From: JAZDJP01 sp043803805
Lineage (GTDB): Bacteria > Planctomycetota > JAZDJP01
NCBI GenBank assembly: GCA_043803805.1
Contig: JAZDJP010000079.1
Coordinates: 1 to 13,110, forward strand
DNA: 13,110 bases
Reading direction: 5' to 3'
Below the pieces are notes generated by a model. It ran no database searches and was not told the DNA's origin. It worked only from the letters and a program-made list of their open reading frames with translations. Position numbers and translations under genes: made by a program. Below, piece by piece: positions 1-8,056 of this stretch (positions are counted from its first letter, which is position 1; every line of letters begins with the position of its first letter).

Positions 1-3000
1 GCGGATGCGACCGACGGGATCAATCGAGGCGATTGGGTTGCCGTTGGCGTCATAACGGGTCTGGCTGAGGCGATCGCCTTCCGTGGCGGAGAGCGGCCGG
101 TCCATTGTGTCAAACGCCCGGGTGACAACCTGGGACTTCACGCTCACGGAAGTTCCGTAGGGGTCGTCCGGCGAGGGCGTCTGACGTGTGGTCTTCGCCA
201 GGTTGCCGTTGGCATCGTAAGCGTAGAGAGTATGGTTCCGCGCCGTGCCGACCACGGGCGGAGAAATCTCTTCCGTGAGGCGGTCGAGGGTGTCGAATGT
301 CCTCACCCAAGCCATGCCTTTTGCGTCCACCGTCGTCGTGATGTTGCCCCGCACATCCGGGACAAATTCCGTCACCAGACAAACGAGGCTCGTCCGGGGG
401 TCGGCAGGCGGCGTATCGGCAAGAACATGGCTCCGGTCCGTGGACTGGATGGCGCGTTTCTGATAGCCTTCGAGGTCCGATGCATCGCCGGGGCGGCCAT
501 TGGATTCATAATACGCATACCAGGTGATGGAGGTGTCGGGCGCAAGCACCGCCTCCACCTGGCCGGCGGCGTTGTACCGGTATTCCGTGGCGAGTTCGGT
601 CTGGGCCGCCGAGCCGGCGATGGTCCTCACGTTGCGGCTGGTCTTCGTGAGATTGCCAGTGTCGTTATAGAAATACGTGGTGATTGCGCCATCGGCATCC
701 TTCGCGGTCTTCACGAAGTTCCAACGGTCCGCCTCCGCCGGGGCCTCCGGGTCGAAATCGGTTTTCGTCGTGTAGGTCGTCTCGGTTTTGATGGCGGCGT
801 AGTCCCCACCGCGTGTTGAGTCCGGAGTCTGAATCACCGAGAGGAGATTTCCGCGCTTGATGGGGTCGCTCCCCCCGGCATAGATGTAGGCGACCTTGTT
901 TTCGAGAGGGTAGGTGACTTCATTAAATTCCTTGTCGGCGGTAAATGTGTAATGCGTGGTCTTGCCGGACGGAGCCGGGTCCGTGACCGATGCGGCGAGT
1001 TCCGGATGGGCGTCATCCCAGAGGTATGTCCAGACATGGGTGTTGGCATCCGTGAAGAGCGTGGAACCGGCACTTCCGGAACTTCCCCCGATGTATTGAA
1101 CTCCGACCGTCCCCGTCCCAAGGCGCTGGCTTTGGACGCGGTCGTCGGCGGTGTAGGTGTTTTCCAGGTATTCCTGGCTCTTCGCGTCGGTGATTTTGAC
1201 AAGGTTATGAGCGAGATAGGAAACGCTTCCGCCCTGATAGGCATAGCGCGTGGTCGGGGCCGTTGTGCCGCCGCCATCCACCGGCACGGTCGGTAGCGTC
1301 ACCTTGACGAGGTCTTTCGTCGTTGTGTTGTACTCGAATGCGACTTTCCGCCCGGAGAAGTCCTCGATTTCCTTGAGTTTTCCCGTGAGCGCTCCGCCGA
1401 AATCCGCGGCGGTGAAGTAGCGATAGACGATGTTCCGGTCGTGGGAATCATTGACGCGTTCCAACTGACCGTAGGCGTTGTAGAAGAAGGCCATCCGATT
1501 GCCCATCCGGTCCGCGATGGACACGAGTACATATTCCGTGGGGCGGGCCGTAAGGGTCTGATAGCGGAGAACCGTGCCGCTTCCGTCCGTGCGGGCGAAT
1601 CCGGCGGCGTCGCGCTCCAGAAGGTCATAAAATCCCGTCGGCGAGACGAATTTCCCATTCTCGCCCCGGTACACGTCCCGGCGGCCAAGACCGTTGTAGA
1701 ACACCGCATCCATCACGCCGTCCCCGTCATCATCCTTCTCCACGAGGCGTTGGAAGTAGACATGGTCCCAGCCATAGCCCAAAGGCCCTTCATAGTTGAT
1801 TTGGCTGCGATAGGCGCGAGTGAATGCGAATCCCGGCCCCTTTGCGGTTGAAATGGCGAGGTCCGTCGCCGTGTGGACGAATTCGCCATTGTGAAGATAG
1901 ATGCCGCTTCCGCCCGTGGGGGTGTTGCCCCGTGAGGATTCCTGCGGCGTGAGGCGATATCCGCCCGTGGGCCGGGAGGCGGTCCACGTCCGGGTGTAGG
2001 GCGGATAGTCCCCGTAGGCGGGGATTTCCAGCGTGGCGACGAATGTGACTTTCCCCTCGGGGATTATCCGATGGGTGAGACCGGCATCCTCCGCGCTCCC
2101 GGCGGAGAATCGGATGGCCGCGCTGCGGAAGACCGGCGTCGTCCCTACCCGGATGAGCATCATGCTTTGGTCCACGGGAGGCTCGCCCGCCTGATTGACC
2201 AAGCGCGTCCCTTTCGAGTCGAAGGAGGCGAGATTGGCCGGAATCGCCGTGAGCGGTCCCGAAACGTTTCGCATGACCCGCGCCTCTTCCAGCGAGGCGA
2301 GGTCGCTTTCCGTGAGGGCCACCACGAGTTCCGCATCCGCGCCGGATTCGATTGAAATGGCGCTCGGGCCGCTCTCGGCAAACTGGTAATCCGTGCCGGG
2401 AACGGTGACGGCATCCACATAAGGGCTGCCGTCCCGAGCCTCGATTTTGTCCCCGACCCGCGCCGGCAATACCGCAAGCGTCGCCGTCACGTTTTCCGGG
2501 ATGAAACTTCCTTCCGGGGCGAGGATGAATCGTCCCGTGTATCGAATCCCCCGTCCGGGACCGGAGGAGTCGCCCGAGGGCGGCTCCAGATTGACCTGAC
2601 GAGTGTCCCCTCGGGGATTTTCCACCGTGATAAACTCCGGCGGCGGCCCGGCGTAGAATCCGTTCAGGACGCCGACATCCCCGGAGGATAGGCTCTTTTC
2701 CACGGAGACGACCTTGATGAGGAAGTCGTTGGTGAGGGGATTGCCGTCCTGGTCCTGGGCATCGATTACCGCCATGGCTTTCCCGGCGTTGCCCAGGGCG
2801 TTGGCGACGGAGAAAGGAACGGAATTCCGACCCCGGCGGAGGGTGACGGGGCCGCCAAAGTCAAACCGTCCCGTGAGTTTTCCGGCCAGGCCGATTTCCG
2901 TGGTGTGTTGGTTGGTCGGATAGCGGATTTCGGTAAGGGAGATTTCCCCGCCGCCGGCACGAATCTTTTCCGGGCCATAGGCATTGAAGGCCCTCGCGAT

Positions 3001-6000
3001 TCCGTCATCCACCACGCCCCGCACGTCCACCTGCGGCTCGTTGTCGGCGGAAAATCCGGCCACGCCCAGAATTTCCCCAGCCTTCAGCGCCAGTTCCACC
3101 CCCGGAGCCACTTTTACGAGGGAGGCATCCGGGATGCGGACGCCTTTCACGCAGATGGACAGGTCTGTCGCCTGGCCCAATTCCCCCCAAAAATTGGAGC
3201 ATGAGGAATTATTGCCCAGCAACGGTACGATACCCGGATTGAGCGCGTTCACCCGGAGCGTGGTTGCGCAATCGTCATATCCTGTGTTCTCAATCATGGC
3301 CACGTCGCCTCGAGAGGCTCCTGGGAAATACAAATACCATGGAGGTTCTCCCCCCCAGCGTGCGTCGGCGCTTTCCCCCGGAGCGAGAACCAGCGATGCG
3401 GGCGAAAACCAGTTCATGGGGAGCGCCTGCGCGCTCAAGGATGTCGGTAATGTCCCCACCAACCCCCCGGCGGAGAGGTTGTCGGCGGCGATGCGGCTAA
3501 TGCCCTCTCCCGTGAGCACGCCGTCTTCCTCGAACAAGACGCGCACGTCAGAACAAGGTCGCGCGTCGATGGATATTACTAACGTGGCGTCCACGTGGAA
3601 CGGCCCCTGCGGCGGGATGGCGGCGCTGGGGAATTTCACGAATACTGTATTCAGGCCGAATTCCGTGATGTACATCGATCCCTCTCCCGTCTGCCCATCG
3701 TGGGAAGTGGCGGATACCCCAAGCGCAGCGAATCCGGCACGGATTTGATTCGAGGGGTTAGTCGGGTCTGGGACATAGATTGCCGAGGGCCATTCGCTCA
3801 ACTTCTTCGTTATGCCGATGTTCCCCATGCATCCGGAGGCGGAAATCGGGAGGTCAATGTCCGCCACGTCCACTTGGAAGGGAATCCCGCTTTCGTCCGG
3901 CTTGAGAACGTTGAACTTGGTTGTCGCGGAATTGAAATTCAACTCGTGGTCATGGGTACTCACGGACAGGGTGTTTGTCCCTGCCGAAAGCAATGATTCC
4001 GGGATGTCGAAGGTCATCGTGGCGCTCGATACAGGATTGGCCGAGTTTCCCAGCGCCGGGGTAATGGTGAGGTTGAGCACGTGGTTCACGATACTGCCGT
4101 AATTGAGATATATTTCCGGCAACCCTCCGTAGAGCCCTCCCCGCAGCCCCGAGAAATCATCCGACAGTGTCACGGAAACCGGAAGGACGCCCCCCACGGG
4201 CACATTCACGCTTGCGCCGCTCTCGGGAGACGTGATGACGACCACCGGCGGGGTTTCATCAATGGAGTAGGTGGCCATCTTGAACTCGTAGTTCCCCGCC
4301 TTGTCCGCCACCACATATATAACGAGATTGTTGATGTAGGCGGAGGCGTCGGTTTTGCCGAATCCGATTTCCGTGCCGCCCGAGAGAGTGGCCTCCGTGG
4401 AACTCACCGTGAACCGGCCCGTGATGTCCTGAATGGTGTGCTGGAAGAATACGTCGTACACCCATTTCACCCCGTTCCACACCGGGAAGCCGTAGACGGG
4501 GTCGAAGGCCTTTTTCACAAAGAACGCCTTGAATGTCGCCGGGGCCACCCCACCCGAGAGTCCCGTTTCCGTGAAGGCAACTTGAAGCGGTGTGACGAGT
4601 CCCGTCTGGTCCAGGACGCGCGTTCCGGAAGTCGGCGTCATGGCGAGCGTCGGCGCGGTCTGGTCCACCTGGAGCGTGATGCGGGAAACGGCGTTGAGTC
4701 GCCCCGTGGCGTCGGTCGCCGTCGCTTCGATGATGTTTGCGCCTTCGACAAGCGGAATCCCCGCTGCGAGGAACGTGGTCGCTCCCGAGGGGAAGATGGC
4801 CGATGGCGCGATGTCGGGTCTCGTGGTGTTTTTCACTTCCACCCGGACGGCGAGCGCATCCACCGTGCCGGAAATTTCCATGAGGTCGCGATTGGTGAGG
4901 GCGTTGTTCGCCGGGGATGTAATTTTCACGAAGGGTACGAGAGGATTGTTGTCTACATTGTCCGGGATGCCGTCGCCGTCCGTATCCTGCGTCAGAATCG
5001 TAAAGGAGGTCGAGGCGGAGGCGAAGTTCCCGGCGAGGTCGGAAATCGCAACGGCGAGGGTATGAGTGCCATCCGAAAGGTCCTGTGCCGGGGTGAATGT
5101 GAATCCGGAGGAGGTGATAGCGGCTTGGCTCGTGATGTCGCTTCCGTCCAGGGTGATGTGAACGCCCGCCGGGTCCACGCCAGAAAGCATATCGGCGAAA
5201 CTGGCGGAGAACGCCGGGCGGGCGGAGGCGGGAGTGCTGCCGCTCGTCGGGAGCAGATTGGAAATCACGGGGGCGGTCCTGTCGAGGTTCACCGTGGCGG
5301 TGACATCGGCGGGGTTGCCTGCCTTATCGGAAGCGCTGCCGGAAACAGTCTGCCCCGCCCCTTCCGTGGAGACGATGGCCGGGGCGGAGACCCCGGAAAT
5401 CCCGGAGAGGTTGTCCGTGGCGGTGAATGTCACTGTCACATCAGAATTGTTCCATCCGGCGGCGTTCGGGGCTGGCGAGAGGGCGGCGGAGAGGGAGGGC
5501 GGGGTCTTGTCCAGATTCACGGTCGCAGAGAGCGTGGCGGTGTTCCCCGCCTTGTCCGTGGCCGTGCCCAGCACCACTTTCCCAGCTCCATCCATTGAAA
5601 TCGTTACGGGCGACGTGATGTTCAACACGCCGGAAAGGGCATCTGTGGCCGTGAAGGTCACGGTCACATCGGTGCGGTTCCAGCCTGCGCCATTGGGCAG
5701 CGGGGATAATGCCGCCGAGAGGACGGGTGCGGTTTTGTCAATGTTGACCGTGGCGGTGAACGTGACAGAGTTTCCCGCCTTGTCCGTTGCGGTCCCTGTC
5801 ACAAGTTGCCCCGCGCCTTCCATAGTGATTGTCACCGGCGCGGTGATGGTTGCCACGCCGGAGAGATTGTCGGTGGCGATAAACGTCACCGTGACGGGAG
5901 AATTGTTCCAGCCGGAGGCGGTCGGCGTTGGGGACAGCGATGCCGTGAGCACCGGCTTCGTCCGGTCCACAAGAAGATGAACAATGTCCGATTCCGCCGT

Positions 6001-6396
6001 CTCCTCCCGCTTATTCTTCCCCTGTGAGGCGAAGGCTTGGAGGGCGATTGACTTATCCGGGTAGGCGGCGAGGTTGAGGGTGAAGGTGTAATTCCCCTCG
6101 TGGACGGGGCGGCGGGGGTCGTAGCGGCCCACCACGACGCCATCGGCCTTGAGGACGACTTCCTGAATCAACCCGATGGGAACGGTCTTCTTCCCCAGAA
6201 TCTGAATCTGCCCCCGGAAGTGGACCTTGACCGGGATGGAGGCGGCGTTTGTGGCGGTGTTGTCAACCGGGGAAATGATGGCGATTTCGGGGTCGGGGCG
6301 AAGGGGGCGTTTGGCGGCGGCTGCGCCTTCAGCCGAAAGCATCCCGGAGAGCCAAGGGGCGAACGTCAGCGCGGCACACAGGGCAAATCGGCGCAT
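1..6396 (-). CDS. Giant secreted Rhs/YD-repeat protein with tandem Ig-like domains (C-terminus outside window)
   Basis: I followed one open frame from an ATG at 6396 to the window edge; no stop appears in at least 2132 codons. A Shine-Dalgarno GGAGGG sits 8 nt upstream. Residues 1-23 form a signal peptide (MRRF, then a hydrophobic core ending near LSA). Residues 143-370 are three tandem Ig-like repeats with GWNN, VTVTFTATD, LSG, EGAGQ and DKAGN motifs. Further Ig-like modules follow at about 371-468, 488-590 and 717-830, with an Asp-rich Ca-type motif (DTDGDGIPDNVDNNP) near 471-485. Residues from about 860 to 1490 I do not recognise. Near 1500 a DUF6531-like entry begins (TDLAISTAKGPGFAFTRAYRS, then LGYGWDH), followed by YD repeats such as YAYDANGNLAKT and RYDANGNPIASIDPVGR. 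Rhs proteins form a beta-cocoon shell, often around a C-terminal toxin; here that tip is not in view. Surface adhesion or contact-dependent antagonism is an inference. Confidence 0.93.
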   Translation of the reverse strand, partial: MRRFALCAALTFAPWLSGMLSAEGAAAAKRPLRPDPEIAIISPVDNTATNAASIPVKVHFRGQIQILGKKTVPIGLIQEVVLKADGVVVGRYDPRRPVHEGNYTFTLNLAAYPDKSIALQAFASQGKNKREETAESDIVHLLVDRTKPVLTASLSPTPTASGWNNSPVTVTFIATDNLSGVATITAPVTITMEGAGQLVTGTATDKAGNSVTFTATVNIDKTAPVLSAALSPLPNGAGWNRTDVTVTFTATDALSGVLNITSPVTISMDGAGKVVLGTATDKAGNTATLSATVNLDKTPPSLSAALSPAPNAAGWNNSDVTVTFTATDNLSGISGVSAPAIVSTEGAGQTVSGSASDKAGNPADVTATVNLDRTAPVISNLLPTSGSTPASARPAFSASFADMLSGVDPAGVHITLDGSDITSQAAITSSGFTFTPAQDLSDGTHTLAVAISDLAGNFASASTSFTILTQDTDGDGIPDNVDNNPLVPFVKITSPANNALTNRDLMEISGTVDALAVRVEVKNTTRPDIAPSAIFPSGATTFLAAGIPLVEGANIIEATATDATGRLNAVSRITLQVDQTAPTLAMTPTSGTRVLDQTGLVTPLQVAFTETGLSGGVAPATFKAFFVKKAFDPVYGFPVWNGVKWVYDVFFQHTIQDITGRFTVSSTEATLSGGTEIGFGKTDASAYINNLVIYVVADKAGNYEFKMATYSIDETPPVVVITSPESGASVNVPVGGVLPVSVTLSDDFSGLRGGLYGGLPEIYLNYGSIVNHVLNLTITPALGNSANPVSSATMTFDIPESLLSAGTNTLSVSTHDHELNFNSATTKFNVLKPDESGIPFQVDVADIDLPISASGCMGNIGITKKLSEWPSAIYVPDPTNPSNQIRAGFAALGVSATSHDGQTGEGSMYITEFGLNTVFVKFPSAAIPPQGPFHVDATLVISIDARPCSDVRVLFEEDGVLTGEGISRIAADNLSAGGLVGTLPTSLSAQALPMNWFSPASLVLAPGESADARWGGEPPWYLYFPGASRGDVAMIENTGYDDCATTLRVNALNPGIVPLLGNNSSCSNFWGELGQATDLSICVKGVRIPDASLVKVAPGVELALKAGEILGVAGFSADNEPQVDVRGVVDDGIARAFNAYGPEKIRAGGGEISLTEIRYPTNQHTTEIGLAGKLTGRFDFGGPVTLRRGRNSVPFSVANALGNAGKAMAVIDAQDQDGNPLTNDFLIKVVSVEKSLSSGDVGVLNGFYAGPPPEFITVENPRGDTRQVNLEPPSGDSSGPGRGIRYTGRFILAPEGSFIPENVTATLAVLPARVGDKIEARDGSPYVDAVTVPGTDYQFAESGPSAISIESGADAELVVALTESDLASLEEARVMRNVSGPLTAIPANLASFDSKGTRLVNQAGEPPVDQSMMLIRVGTTPVFRSAAIRFSAGSAEDAGLTHRIIPEGKVTFVATLEIPAYGDYPPYTRTWTASRPTGGYRLTPQESSRGNTPTGGSGIYLHNGEFVHTATDLAISTAKGPGFAFTRAYRSQINYEGPLGYGWDHVYFQRLVEKDDDGDGVMDAVFYNGLGRRDVYRGENGKFVSPTGFYDLLERDAAGFARTDGSGTVLRYQTLTARPTEYVLVSIADRMGNRMAFFYNAYGQLERVNDSHDRNIVYRYFTAADFGGALTGKLKEIEDFSGRKVAFEYNTTTKDLVKVTLPTVPVDGGGTTAPTTRYAYQGGSVSYLAHNLVKITDAKSQEYLENTYTADDRVQSQRLGTGTVGVQYIGGSSGSAGSTLFTDANTHVWTYLWDDAHPELAASVTDPAPSGKTTHYTFTADKEFNEVTYPLENKVAYIYAGGSDPIKRGNLLSVIQTPDSTRGGDYAAIKTETTYTTKTDFDPEAPAEADRWNFVKTAKDADGAITTYFYNDTGNLTKTSRNVRTIAGSAAQTELATEYRYNAAGQVEAVLAPDTSITWYAYYESNGRPGDASDLEGYQKRAIQSTDRSHVLADTPPADPRTSLVCLVTEFVPDVRGNITTTVDAKGMAWVRTFDTLDRLTEEISPPVVGTARNHTLYAYDANGNLAKTTRQTPSPDDPYGTSVSVKSQVVTRAFDTMDRPLSATEGDRLSQTRYDANGNPIASIDPVGRIR
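5287..5970 (-). repeat. Three tandem 228-bp units encoding 76-residue Ig-like domains
   Basis: Three in-frame units, 5743-5970, 5515-5742 and 5287-5514, are each exactly 228 bp. Each starts with a V/I/L-D-R/K-T-x-P motif and ends with T-A-T-V-N. Shared positions include GWN, VTVTF, ATD, LSG, EGAG or DGAG, and SDKAGN or TDKAGN. A fourth start (LDRTAPV) at 5286 opens a module of different sequence. The exact length match with sequence divergence points to older tandem duplication followed by drift. Confidence 0.93.
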
Positions 6397-6687
6397 GTAT
6401 CCATCCCTCCAGAAGTTGTTTCCGTTACCGGGAACCCTCGCAAAATCCCTTGCCCATTTCCTCTACGCGCCACATTCCTTGGATGGGATAAAACAGTGGA
6501 ATATGAAAGGAATTATACCCCATTAACAATCGTTTCGCCAAGTGAGACAAGGAATATTTCAAGAAATTTTGGCGCGCGGATCCGCCAAGTTTCAATTATG
6601 CCGAAATTCTCGTCTGTCTCCGTGTATGCGGGGAGGTAACCCGAAATGAAGGCCTCGATTTTCCGGCCCCCACCCCCCTTTTCCAAA
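6397..6687. other. Intergenic region upstream of the giant Rhs gene
   Basis: About 290 bp separate the stop of the terminase-like gene from the start of the Rhs-like gene, both on the minus strand. Besides the candidate promoter it holds a 6-bp inverted repeat (TTGGCG at 6569-6574, CGCCAA at 6583-6588). It lacks a clear T-run, so it is only a weak terminator or operator candidate. A C-run on the plus strand lies at 6668-6678. I see no convincing gene here. Confidence 0.5.
6512..6541 (-). promoter_or_regulatory. Candidate sigma70-type promoter for the giant Rhs gene
   Basis: On the minus strand a perfect TATAAT lies at 6512-6517. It is preceded by TTGGCG at 6536-6541 (four of six matches to TTGACA) with an 18-bp spacer. 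Transcription would start near 6505 and leave a leader of about 110 nt before the ATG at 6396. The surrounding bases are AT-rich compared with both neighbouring genes. This is a motif match only. Confidence 0.55.
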
Positions 6688-7290
6688 TTAGCCGACAACA
6701 TCACCCGGGGGGCCTTTCAATCTCAATTCCCGCTGTTGTTTCAGCATCTCCCTTGATGCAAGATGTACGACAACGGTTGGAGGTCGCTCGGGATTCTCCC
6801 GGGGTCCATTCCCCACCCCCATCGCCTTGCCCAGCAGTTCGAGGTCGTGCCGGGCCTCCTGATGAAACGCCCGGATCGCCAGCCAGTTGTCCGCCGCCTC
6901 GGCCCGCGCCAGATGGCCGCGCATCCGCCGGAAAAGGTTCTTCAACTCCTCGACGAAATCCACGCCGGCCAATTCCGGATCGGCCTTCACCTGGCGCGTG
7001 ACTGCCGGCAACAGATGGTGGCGCACGTGCCGATGGACGGCGGTCCGGGAACACCCGATGAGACGCGCCACCTCGGCTTGGGACAGGGTGCTGGCCGTCA
7101 GGCCGCGATCAAACTCATCACGCCGGGAATCATTACAAACTATACACAACGGGCCACCTTTTCGAGGTGTAACAGACGTTACGGTTGTCACGGGGCGGGT
7201 GTCTTCCCCCTTCGAATCGGTCGCGATTGGGACAACCTTTTGTTGAATTTCAAACGGAACCGGGAAATTGTCGTTTCGGTTGTTACTCAT
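6688..7290 (-). CDS. Terminase-small-subunit-like HTH DNA-binding protein
   Basis: This 200-residue protein begins MSNNRNDN. After a disordered N-terminus (about 1-44) comes a C-x-x-C pair (C49, C52). A helix-turn-helix follows at about 66-90 (LSQAEVARLIGCSRTAVHRHVRHHL). An alpha-helical region at about 110-160 (VEELKNLFRRMRGHLARAEAADNWLAIR) ends in HDLELLGKAMG. The order CxxC, HTH, then helices with an A-E-A-x-x-x-x-x-A-x-R pattern matches phage and prophage proteins usually placed beside large terminases, where they recognise packaging sites. The ATG at 7290 overlaps the upstream stop by 8 nt, which suggests coupled translation; an in-frame ATG at 7326 would add 12 residues. No large terminase follows, so packaging is unproven and a regulatory role is possible. 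Confidence 0.75.
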   Translation of the reverse strand: MSNNRNDNFPVPFEIQQKVVPIATDSKGEDTRPVTTVTSVTPRKGGPLCIVCNDSRRDEFDRGLTASTLSQAEVARLIGCSRTAVHRHVRHHLLPAVTRQVKADPELAGVDFVEELKNLFRRMRGHLARAEAADNWLAIRAFHQEARHDLELLGKAMGVGNGPRENPERPPTVVVHLASREMLKQQRELRLKGPPGDVVG

Positions 7291-7702
7291 GGTTCGCTCG
7301 CTTTCTTGCAAGGGCATTCGTTTCATCCCCTACCAAAAACACTTCCGCGTCTCCCTTGGCGCCCATGCGAACCATGCAGTGGATGTTCCCATTCTCGTCG
7401 TAAAAACCTACGTGGGGCAAATCCTCACTGCTCAACATCAGACAGAAACGAACCTGCCCTTGTTCGTCGGGGAATGCCAAGTATGGGCCATTCGATTGAA
7501 GCACTATCGTCGCCCGGGTCTCCCCACTGGAATCCATCAGGTAGCAGTGCTTGGCTCCGATAACATCAGGAATGGGATCGGTCATGGTCTTCCCCCTTTC
7601 GTAGGTTCTGTCGGTTTTGTCGGTTCTGTCAGCAACATGTTTCTCGAAATCATCCTTCCCATCGTCAGGATTCGCCCAGAATCGCATCCAGCACCCCGTC
7701 AT
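7283..7702 (-). CDS. Small beta-repeat protein of unknown function
   Basis: This 139-residue protein has three imperfect units of about 22 residues from residue 54 to 118, patterned as L-x-D-x-x-G-x-x-R: YLMDSSGETRATI, YLAFPDEQGQVRF and VGFYDENGNIHCM. Such spacing suggests short beta-hairpins or a solenoid. I know similar patterns from small proteins and tail-fibre-like segments but cannot assign a role. Two starts are credible. The ATG at 7702 has GGGAGA 7 nt upstream and lies 15 nt past the preceding stop. The ATG at 7585 has AAGGGGG 6 nt upstream and gives a 100-residue protein beginning MTDPIPDV, which starts right at the folded part. The stretch between them (residues 25-33, DRTDKTDRT) is encoded by 9-bp repeats. 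Its stop overlaps the start of the next gene. Confidence 0.68.
   Translation of the reverse strand: MTGCWMRFWANPDDGKDDFEKHVADRTDKTDRTYERGKTMTDPIPDVIGAKHCYLMDSSGETRATIVLQSNGPYLAFPDEQGQVRFCLMLSSEDLPHVGFYDENGNIHCMVRMGAKGDAEVFLVGDETNALARKRANHE
7604..7630 (-). repeat. Three tandem 9-bp repeats
   Basis: The plus strand reads GGTTCTGTC, GGTTTTGTC, GGTTCTGTC in direct succession at 7604-7612, 7613-7621 and 7622-7630. The array is in frame with the overlapping small gene if that gene starts at 7702, giving DRTDKTDRT. Otherwise it lies in the leader just upstream of the ATG at 7585. It could be a slippage-prone array or a short iteron-like binding site. Confidence 0.8.
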
Positions 7703-7717
7703 GACTCATTCTCCCAA

Positions 7718-8015
7718 TCACTTCCCGGCAAGTTGCTGGGCCAACGTCAGCAACGTCTGGCGGGCCGTGGCGGGGAGCTTGTCCCACAACCCGGCAAGGA
7801 CCGCAAGATCCTCCGGCAACACGGGGAAATCCTTGGCGGAACCTTGGCGGACGAAGTCGCACAACCCCGCTTTTCCCTTCGTTTCGTTGCAGTCGCCATC
7901 CCCCGAAACCGCGTCCCGATTTTCTCCGTTAGTGGAATTGTTTTCACCACGTTGCGGAGAATCGCTCTTGTTTTCATTTCGATTGCGGCTACCATCGGAA
8001 TTGTGGGACGTGCGA
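7718..8015 (-). pseudogene. Integrase-associated ORF tail, 5' end cut at the att site
   Basis: The frame ending with TGA at 7718 encodes a disordered, polar stretch followed by LPEDLAVLAGLWDKLPATAR and a helix ending QQLAGK. The pattern E-D/E-L-A-x-L-x-x-x-W-x-x-L-P-x-x-x-R resembles tails I associate with tyrosine integrases, or the ORFs beside them, in planctomycete-type genomes; this is memory-based. Upstream, the frame stays open through the antisense of the tRNA fragment, giving the familiar tRNA-artefact peptide WESNPRTQLGS, and continues into resident DNA. No ATG and no strong RBS are seen inside, except a TTG near 7868 that would give about 50 residues. I treat it as the 3' part of a gene split by integration; a small functional gene is possible. 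Confidence 0.45.
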
Positions 8016-8056
8016 CTTCCAAGCTGGGTACGTGGGTTCGATTCCCATCGCCCGCT
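8016..8056 (+). other. 3' fragment of tRNA-Gly(UCC), putative att site
   Basis: From 8016 the bases match the 3' half of a glycine tRNA. They comprise the anticodon loop CTTCCAA (anticodon TCC), the 3' side of the anticodon stem GCTGG, a short variable loop, a T-arm (stem GTGGG at 8032-8036, loop TTCGATT, stem CCCAT at 8044-8048), the acceptor strand CGCCCGC at 8049-8055 and discriminator T at 8056. The five bases before the loop (TGCGA) cannot pair with GCTGG, and no D-arm or 5' acceptor is present. CCA is not encoded. The homology therefore begins exactly at the anticodon loop, as expected for an integrase crossover site. The antisense reads GDGNRTHVPSLE, a well-known spurious peptide from tRNA-Gly. 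Confidence 0.82.

Larger units (their letters stand above)
6688..8056. mobile_element. Right end of a putative tRNA-Gly-integrated element
   Basis: Three features support this: a terminase-small-subunit-like protein, a truncated integrase-tail-like ORF, and a 3' fragment of tRNA-Gly at 8016-8056. Tyrosine integrases commonly insert at the 3' end of tRNA genes. The incoming copy restores the tRNA and the original 3' piece is displaced to the far end. Since only the 3' piece is present on the plus strand, the element should lie to its left and host DNA to its right. The left boundary is outside the window or undefined, so the Rhs-like gene may be cargo. No integrase catalytic domain is visible. 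Confidence 0.45.

Noticed and set aside
232..819. Plus-strand open frames over the YD-repeat region
   Set aside because: These are antisense shadows. The minus strand reads canonical YD motifs through the same bases.
4081..5598. Plus-strand open frame of 505 codons
   Set aside because: It lies codon-on-codon antisense to the giant Rhs-like gene. The product is Gly/Arg/His-rich with no domain-like pattern, while the minus strand has clear repeated Ig-like motifs.
7604..7630. CRISPR-like repeat array
   Set aside because: The units are 9 bp with no spacers; this is a simple tandem repeat.
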